The notes below the pieces were generated by a model. That model did not search any database, was not told where the DNA came from, and was given only the letters and a program-made list of their open reading frames with translations. A DNA stretch of 64,000 nt from Micromonospora sp. RHAY321 (GTDB taxonomy: Bacteria; Actinomycetota; Actinomycetes; Mycobacteriales; Micromonosporaceae), in assembly GCF_023896955.1 (NCBI RefSeq), contig NZ_JAMHIW010000008.1:124001-188000 (forward strand), written 5' to 3'. Made by a program: the position numbers and the translations under genes. Position 1 is the first letter of the stretch. Each line of letters starts with the position of its first letter. Shown in pieces: positions 58,875 through 64,000 of the stretch.

Positions 58875-59927
58875 TCAGAACCCGAGCTTCTCGTAGCTGC
58901 TCGCGTTCTCCTTGGTGATCGTCTCGGAGGCGAGGGTCACTTCCTTGGGCACCTGCAGCTCCGTGAGGTCGCCCAGGCCCCGGCCCTGCGCGATGAGCCG
59001 GGCGAGTGAGATCGCCGACGAGGCCATCGACGGGTTGTAGGTGACCGTCGCCTTGAGCACCGTGTTGTCGGCCTTGATGGCGTCGATCGCGACCTTCGCG
59101 CCCGCGCCGCCGACCATGAAGAACTCCTTGCGGCCAGCCTGGTTGATGGCGGCGAGCACGCCGATGCCCTGGTCGTCGTCGTGGTTCCAGATGGCGTCGA
59201 TCTTGGGCAGCGCCTGGAGCAGCTGGGCCGCCTCGCGCTGGCCGCTGTCGGAGGTGAACTCGGCCGAGCGGCGGTTGCTCACCTTGAACCCGTACGTCGC
59301 CAGGGCCGCCGCGAAGCCGGCGCTGCGCTCGACGGTCAGCGGGATCTCCAGACCGGCGATCTCACCGATCACCGGGTTGCTGACGCCCTTGTCCTTGAGC
59401 TGCTTACCGATGAAGTGCCCGGCCGAGACGCCCATGCCGTAGTTGTCGCCCTTGATGACCAGCCGCGAGGCCAACGCGTCGGGGAAGGCCCGGTCGAGGT
59501 TCACGATCGGGATGCCCGCCTGCATCGCCTGGAGGGCAACGGCGTTGACCTCCTTGCCGTCGTGCGGCAGCACGACGATGATGTCCGGCTTCTGGGCGAT
59601 CAGGGTGCCGAGAGTCGAGCGCTGGGCCTCGGAGTTCGACCCACCGTCGACCTCCTTGAACTCCACGTCGGAGTAGGCGGCCGCCTGGGCCTTGGCGTTG
59701 GCGTGGATCGCGCCCATCCAGCCGTGGTCGGCGGCGGGAGCGGAGAAGCCGATGACCACCTTCTTGCCGGGAGCGTTGTTGCCGGCGCCGTCTCCGGCGG
59801 CCTTGGTCTGGGTGCTGGCCGCCGGGGTCTCGTTGCTGGTGCAGGCGGTGAGCAGGGTGGCGGCACCGACGGCGGCACCGCCGAACAGCAACCGACGGCG
59901 CGACACGTCGCGACTGTGCTGGGTCAT
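58875..59927 (-). CDS. CUT2-type sugar ABC transporter substrate-binding lipoprotein
   Basis: The 350 residues begin with a twin-arginine stretch (SRRRLLFGG) leading to a lipobox LLTAC near residue 29, so the protein is probably exported and lipid-anchored. A periplasmic-binding fold of type I follows (VVIGFSAPAADHGWMGAIHA, DIIVVLPHDGKEVN, IPIVNLDRAF, IWNHDDDQGIGVLAAIN), as in RbsB-like proteins that bind pentoses, hexoses or inositol. CAGGAGGTCGTC is the ribosome site. It is the third transporter gene, followed 20 bp later by the Gfo/Idh dehydrogenase. Confidence 0.92.
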   Translation of the reverse strand: MTQHSRDVSRRRLLFGGAAVGAATLLTACTSNETPAASTQTKAAGDGAGNNAPGKKVVIGFSAPAADHGWMGAIHANAKAQAAAYSDVEFKEVDGGSNSEAQRSTLGTLIAQKPDIIVVLPHDGKEVNAVALQAMQAGIPIVNLDRAFPDALASRLVIKGDNYGMGVSAGHFIGKQLKDKGVSNPVIGEIAGLEIPLTVERSAGFAAALATYGFKVSNRRSAEFTSDSGQREAAQLLQALPKIDAIWNHDDDQGIGVLAAINQAGRKEFFMVGGAGAKVAIDAIKADNTVLKATVTYNPSMASSAISLARLIAQGRGLGDLTELQVPKEVTLASETITKENASSYEKLGF

Positions 59928-60022
59928 GACGACCTCCTGGGAGCGGGTTTCAGTTGGTGAGGGTGTGCGAGGTCCGGCCACTGTCGAATGTCTCGACGTC
60001 GCCAGGAACAACGTGCGGTGCA

Positions 60023-61150
60023 TCAGGGTGTGGTGGTGAGCCTGTTCCGCGCGAGGAGCCGAGTGAAGGACTTGAACTGGAACTGCTGGACCAGGACGGC
60101 GGCGACGATAATGCCGCCCTTGACCATGTTCTGCGCCTCGATGGAGAGGCCGTTGATGGCGAAGAGGTTGGTGATCGTGGCGAAGATGATCACGCCGAGC
60201 AGTGAGCCGACGATCGTGCCCCGGCCGCCGCTGAGCAGAGTGCCGCCGATGATCGCCGCGGCGATCGCGTCCAGCTCGTAGAGGTTGGCCATCGCCGCCT
60301 GCGCCGAGGTGGCCTGGGAGGTCAGCATGATGGCGGCGATACCGCAGCAGAGACCGGAGAGCGCGTACAGCAGCATGGTGTGCCGGCGGACGTTGATGCC
60401 GGCCAGCCGCGCGGCCTCCGGGTTACCGCCGACGGCGATGGTGCGCCGACCGAAGGTCGTCCGGTTGAGCAGGACCCACCCGGCCAGGACCACCGCGCCG
60501 AGGATGTAGACGAGGATCGGAATCCCCAGCACCTTGCGCGCCGCGATGTCGTTGATGACCGTGCTGGTCGACACCTGGGTCTGCTTGTTGGAGATCTGCG
60601 CCGCCAGGCCACGCGCGGCCACCAGCATCGCCAGCGTCGCGATGAACGGCACCAGTCGCCCGTACGAGATGAGCACACCGTTGACCAGGCCGACGCAGAT
60701 GCCGACCGCGATCGCCGCGAAGATCATGCCGCCGGCGCCGTAGCTCTGGGTGGCCACCGTGGTGCACCAGACGCCCGCCAGCGCGACGATCGCTCCGACC
60801 GACAGGTCGATCCCGCCGCCGATGATCACGAAGGTCATGCCCACGGTGACCACGCCGACGACGGAGGCGAGCTGCAGGATGGCCAGGACGTTGTTCCAGA
60901 CCCAGGTGGGGTCGCCGTAGAGATCGGGCTTGGTGATCGCACCCACCGCGATGAGTGCGGCGAGCACCCCGATCAGACCGAGGTTGCGCTTGGCGCCCTC
61001 GCCGCCGTCACCCCGCCACCAGGACAGCTTTCCGGTGGAGGCCGCCTTGTCGCCGGCCACCGCCGTCTCGGCCGGGTCCACCGGCGGGGACTGCGCCGGC
61101 AACTGCGGGCGCTCCGGTGTCGCGGTGGGAGTGGGAGTCGCGTCGCTCAT
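60023..61150 (-). CDS. CUT2-type sugar ABC transporter permease
   Basis: The 375 residues have a polar Pro/Thr-rich N-terminus (1-50), then about nine or ten membrane segments of the RbsC/XylH type with the EAA-like loop GGNPEAARLAGINVRRHTML and the typical AAIIGGTLLSGGRGTIVGS near the end. It overlaps the ATPase stop by 4 bp (ATGA), so pump subunits are made together. The imported sugar is not evident from the permease. Confidence 0.92.
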   Translation of the reverse strand: MSDATPTPTATPERPQLPAQSPPVDPAETAVAGDKAASTGKLSWWRGDGGEGAKRNLGLIGVLAALIAVGAITKPDLYGDPTWVWNNVLAILQLASVVGVVTVGMTFVIIGGGIDLSVGAIVALAGVWCTTVATQSYGAGGMIFAAIAVGICVGLVNGVLISYGRLVPFIATLAMLVAARGLAAQISNKQTQVSTSTVINDIAARKVLGIPILVYILGAVVLAGWVLLNRTTFGRRTIAVGGNPEAARLAGINVRRHTMLLYALSGLCCGIAAIMLTSQATSAQAAMANLYELDAIAAAIIGGTLLSGGRGTIVGSLLGVIIFATITNLFAINGLSIEAQNMVKGGIIVAAVLVQQFQFKSFTRLLARNRLTTTP

Positions 61151-62754
61151 GCCGGTGCGCCTTCCATCAGGGACCCCGCCATCACGAGGTCGAGCACGGT
61201 GTTCTCGTCGAGTTCGCCGGCGGGGGCCTCGCGGATGACCCGCCCCTCCCGCATCACCAGCACCCGGTCGGCCAGGCCGAGCACCTCAGGCACCTCGCTG
61301 GAGACCAGCAGCACCCCGACACCGCGGGCGGCCAGCCCGCGGATGACCTGGTACAGCTCGGCCCGGGCGCCGATGTCCACGCCCCGGGTCGGCTCGTCCA
61401 GCAACAGCAGCTTGGTGTCGCCGAGCAGCCAGCGCCCGACCACCACCTTCTGCTGGTTACCGCCGGAGAGGGTGCGTACCGGCCGGCGGACGTCGCGGGG
61501 CCGCAGCTCCAGGCTCTCGGCGATCCGGTCCGCCTCGGCCTCCTCGGCGCCGGCGTTGGTGAAGCCGAACCGGGCGTACCGGCCGAAGGTCGCCAGCGTG
61601 ACGTTGCGGTAGATCGGTTCGCCGAGCAGCAGCGCCTGGCTCTTGCGCTCCTCGGGCGCCATGCCCATCCCGGCCCGGACCGCCGCGCCCACGCTGCCGG
61701 CCCGCAGCGCCTTACCGGCCATCCGGACCGTGCCGGCCTCGGCCGGCCGCGCGCCGTAGATGGTCTCCAGCAGCTCGGAGCGGCCGGAGCCGACCAGCCC
61801 GGCGATGCCGACGATCTCGCCGGCCCGGACGTCGAGTGACACGTCGGCGAACTCGCCCGACCGGGTCAGCCCGTCGACCTGGAGCAGCTCCGCGCCGGCC
61901 GGGCCGGCCGCCGGGCGCTCCGGGAAGACGTACTCGATGCTCCGGCCGGTCATCCGGCTGACCAGGTCGCGGGTGGGAGTATCCCGGGCCGGCAGGTTCG
62001 CCGCCGTCGTCCGGCCGTCCTTGAGGACGGTGACCCGGTCGCCGATCTCGCGGATCTCCTCCAGCCGGTGGGAGATGTAGATGACGGCGATGCCCTGGGC
62101 GGTCAGCTCCCGGATGATCCGGAACAGGTTGCCCACCTCGTCGTGTGCCAGCACGGCGCTCGGCTCGTCCATGATGATCAGTCGTGCCTCGTGCGACAGG
62201 GCGCGGGCCATGCTGACGATCTGCTTGCCCGCCGCCGGCAGCGCCCGAACCATCCGGCCCGGTGGGATCTCGCCGTGGCCGAGCCGGCCGAGGATCTGCC
62301 GGGTCCGCCGGGCCATGTGCCCACGCCGGACGAAGCCCATCCGGCGCGGCTCGTGACCGAGGAAGGCGTTCTCCCCCACCGACAGGTCGTCGACCAGGTC
62401 CAGTTCCTGGTAGATGGTGGCGATGCCGGCGCGCATGGCGGCCTGCGGGTTGGCGAACGTGATCGGCTCGCCCCGCCACTCGACCTGCCCGGAATCCGGC
62501 TGGTGGACGCCGGCCAGCACCTTGATCAGGGTGGACTTGCCCGCGCCGTTCTGCCCGAGCAGACAGTGCACCTCGCCGGCGCGCACCTCCAGCTGAACGC
62601 CGTCGAGGGCGCGTACCCCGGGGAAGGTCTTGACCAGATCGGTGAGGCGCAGGACCACCTCGCCAGCGACGGTGTCGGCGGGAGCCTCGACCAACGGCGC
62701 CTGCGTGCCGGCGTCCGCCGGACCGGTGGCGGCGATCTCCTCGGGCTGGGCCAC
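61147..62754 (-). CDS. CUT2-type sugar ABC transporter ATPase (two NBDs)
   Basis: The protein has 535 residues with two ATP-binding cassettes in tandem. The first has Walker A GQNGAGKST, Walker B LIIMDEPSAVL and FRIIRELTAQGIAVIYISHRLEEI. The second has GLVGSGRSELL, signature LSGGNQQKVVVGRWLL and Walker B LLLLDEPTRGVDIGA. This is the RbsA/MglA layout. The start is set at GTG 62754 with AGGAGGAG upstream; GTG 62772 overlaps the stop of a 22-codon mini-frame and is an alternative. The neighbours are a ROK regulator and the permease. Confidence 0.92.
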   Translation of the reverse strand: MAQPEEIAATGPADAGTQAPLVEAPADTVAGEVVLRLTDLVKTFPGVRALDGVQLEVRAGEVHCLLGQNGAGKSTLIKVLAGVHQPDSGQVEWRGEPITFANPQAAMRAGIATIYQELDLVDDLSVGENAFLGHEPRRMGFVRRGHMARRTRQILGRLGHGEIPPGRMVRALPAAGKQIVSMARALSHEARLIIMDEPSAVLAHDEVGNLFRIIRELTAQGIAVIYISHRLEEIREIGDRVTVLKDGRTTAANLPARDTPTRDLVSRMTGRSIEYVFPERPAAGPAGAELLQVDGLTRSGEFADVSLDVRAGEIVGIAGLVGSGRSELLETIYGARPAEAGTVRMAGKALRAGSVGAAVRAGMGMAPEERKSQALLLGEPIYRNVTLATFGRYARFGFTNAGAEEAEADRIAESLELRPRDVRRPVRTLSGGNQQKVVVGRWLLGDTKLLLLDEPTRGVDIGARAELYQVIRGLAARGVGVLLVSSEVPEVLGLADRVLVMREGRVIREAPAGELDENTVLDLVMAGSLMEGAPA

Positions 62755-62768
62755 AGTCTCCTCCTCGC

Positions 62769-62837
62769 TCACGACGGTTCTTCGGTTGGCGACTGCGGGG
62801 TCGCGGACGGCGTCTCTGCTCGCGGCTGCGGGGTCAT
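62769..62837 (-). CDS. 22-codon mini-frame bridging the ROK and ATPase genes
   Basis: An ATG at 62837 overlaps the ROK stop (ATGA). The frame encodes a 22-residue Thr/Pro/Glu-rich peptide and its stop overlaps a GTG of the ATPase gene (GTGA). The peptide is unlikely to have its own function; the arrangement may let ribosomes pass from one gene to the next. Confidence 0.35.
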   Translation of the reverse strand: MTPQPRAETPSATPQSPTEEPS

Positions 62838-64000
62838 GAGGCTTCCCCGAAGGCGACGTCGCTGGCGAGCACGGCCGCACCGGCGACGCCGGCACGGCCG
62901 CCCAGCTCGGACAGCACGACGGGCAGGTTGCCGGTGGCCAGCGGCAGCGACCGGCGGTAGACCACGCTGCGGATCTCGGCGAGCAGGATGTGCCCGAGCT
63001 GGGCGAGCCCGCCGCCGATCACGATCATCGACGGGTTGGTGAAGCTGACCAGGCCGGCGAGCACCCCGCCGACGCGCCGTCCGCCGTCGCGGATCAGCTG
63101 GATGCAGGACACGTCCCCCTCGACGGCGCCCTCGGCGACGTCCAGCGCGGTCACCGCGCCGCGCAGGGCCAACCGCTCGGCCAGCGCCGGCGACGCCCCG
63201 CTGCGGGCGGCGGCGATGGCGTCCTTGGCCAACGCGGCACCGCTGAACAGCGCCTCCAGGCAGCCGACGTTGCCGCAGGAGCACATCGGACCGTGCGAGT
63301 CGACCTGGATGTGGCCGATGTCCCCGGCGCAGCCGTCGGTGCCCCGGTAGACCTCGCCGGTGAGGTAGATGCCGCACCCTATTCCGGTGCCGATCTTCAC
63401 GAAGAGGAAGTCGTCCACCGAGTGGGCGACGCCTCCGTGACGCTCGCCGATCGCCATGATGTTGACGTCGTTGTCGACCACCGCCGGGCAGCCGTGCTCC
63501 CGGCTGAGCAGCTCACGCACCGGGAACCTGTCCCAGCCGGGCATGATCGGCGGCGAGACCGGAACACCGTCGCGGAAGCTGACCGGCCCGGGCACCCCGA
63601 TGCCCACCGCGTCCAGCCGCTCGTACGCGCCGTCGACCCGGGCCTTGTGCAGCAGCTCGTTGACCCGCTGCAGGGTCACCTTCGGCCCGTTGCGGATGTC
63701 GGCGGCTTCGGCGTAGTGGGCCACCGGTTCGAGTCGGCCGTTGACCACCTCGACGTCCATCGAGCTGGCGCCCAGGTCGACGGCCGCGAACCGTAGCTTC
63801 GGGTTGAGCTCGACCAACGTGGAGCGGCGCCCGCCCCGGGACGCGGCGAGCCCCGCCTCTGCGACGTAGCCCAACGCGACCAGCCGGTCGAGCTCGGCCA
63901 GAAGGCGCGGGCGCGGCATCTGGAGCCGGTCACCCAGCTCGGCCCGGGACACGGCCCCCTCGTCGCGGAGCAACCGCAACAGCCGGACGTGCAGGGGGTC
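62834..64000 (-). CDS. ROK-family transcriptional regulator (partial, N-terminus beyond window)
   Basis: Visible are the end of a winged-helix DNA-binding domain (DEGAVSRAELGDRLQMPRPR), then the ROK sugar-kinase-like domain: FAAVDLGASSMDVEVVNGRL (ATP site), VGIGVPGPVSF, VVDNDVNIMAIGERHGG, KIGTGIGCGIYL, and the zinc motif GPMCSCGNVGCLEAL. The frame is open to the window edge, so the true start lies outside. ROK regulators of this type repress sugar genes and release DNA when the sugar or its phosphate binds. It is adjacent to and probably controls the CUT2 transporter and Gfo/Idh gene. Confidence 0.92.
   Translation of the reverse strand, partial: DPLHVRLLRLLRDEGAVSRAELGDRLQMPRPRLLAELDRLVALGYVAEAGLAASRGGRRSTLVELNPKLRFAAVDLGASSMDVEVVNGRLEPVAHYAEAADIRNGPKVTLQRVNELLHKARVDGAYERLDAVGIGVPGPVSFRDGVPVSPPIMPGWDRFPVRELLSREHGCPAVVDNDVNIMAIGERHGGVAHSVDDFLFVKIGTGIGCGIYLTGEVYRGTDGCAGDIGHIQVDSHGPMCSCGNVGCLEALFSGAALAKDAIAAARSGASPALAERLALRGAVTALDVAEGAVEGDVSCIQLIRDGGRRVGGVLAGLVSFTNPSMIVIGGGLAQLGHILLAEIRSVVYRRSLPLATGNLPVVLSELGGRAGVAGAAVLASDVAFGEAS

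Overview
The window is about 73% G+C chromosomal DNA of an actinobacterium, most likely Micromonosporaceae (Micromonospora-like). The basis is the codon use, the gene families present (an F420-type luciferase-like oxidoreductase, LAL regulator, ECF42 sigma factor, alditol oxidase, ricin/CBM-tailed secreted enzymes) and many apparently leaderless start codons. The genus is an inference; no rRNA is present. Two tRNA genes occur, a CAT-anticodon tRNA (probably Ile2) and tRNA-Asn(GTT). I saw no CRISPR array, intact insertion sequence or intact prophage.

Layout. 1-2.9 kb: a NuoF-like flavin/iron-sulfur protein and a ferric-reductase-like membrane cytochrome. 3.2-5.6 kb: secreted alpha-amylase and L,D-transpeptidase. 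5.7-9.1 kb: ABC exporter plus two-component system operon. 9.3-14.1 kb: alpha/beta hydrolase, site-2 protease, alditol oxidase and a PH/DivIVA-like membrane protein. 14.1-17.3 kb: luciferase-like oxidoreductase diverging from an ArsR/SRPBCC pair, then a flavin monooxygenase. 17.3-24.6 kb: an Ig-like/TIM-barrel protein pair without signal peptide, an acetyltransferase, a LAL regulator, a methyltransferase and a DHFR-like protein. 24.7-32.5 kb: tartrate/malate dehydrogenase with a dicarboxylate transporter, YCII/ECF42 sigma pair, hydrolase and MFS transporter. 32.5-34.1 kb: a degenerate island bounded by the tRNA(CAT) gene and a 25/27-identical copy of part of that tRNA. 34.2-40.5 kb: M16 peptidase operon, then an MMPL exporter with an FAD enzyme, then tRNA-Asn.

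From 41.3 kb to the end every gene is on the minus strand and the theme is sugar or cyclitol chemistry. It holds a sugar-phosphate isomerase-like protein, an orphan HATPase, and two large secreted proteins with duplicated ricin tails (ThuA/DUF1080, and a PQQ-type sugar dehydrogenase). Then comes an eight-gene translationally coupled operon (57.0 to 48.7 kb): inositol-3-phosphate synthase, UbiA prenyltransferase, TIM-barrel isomerase, EboA, TatD-like EboB, EboE, EboF and polyprenyl synthase. It is followed by a Gfo/Idh/MocA dehydrogenase, a CUT2 sugar ABC importer and a ROK regulator. The eight-gene operon is the most interesting system here: an Ebo-type 'metabolite traffic' cluster in which an inositol-phosphate synthase stands where other clusters carry EboD, with a dedicated isoprenoid-chain synthase. 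It suggests a prenylated cyclitol product.
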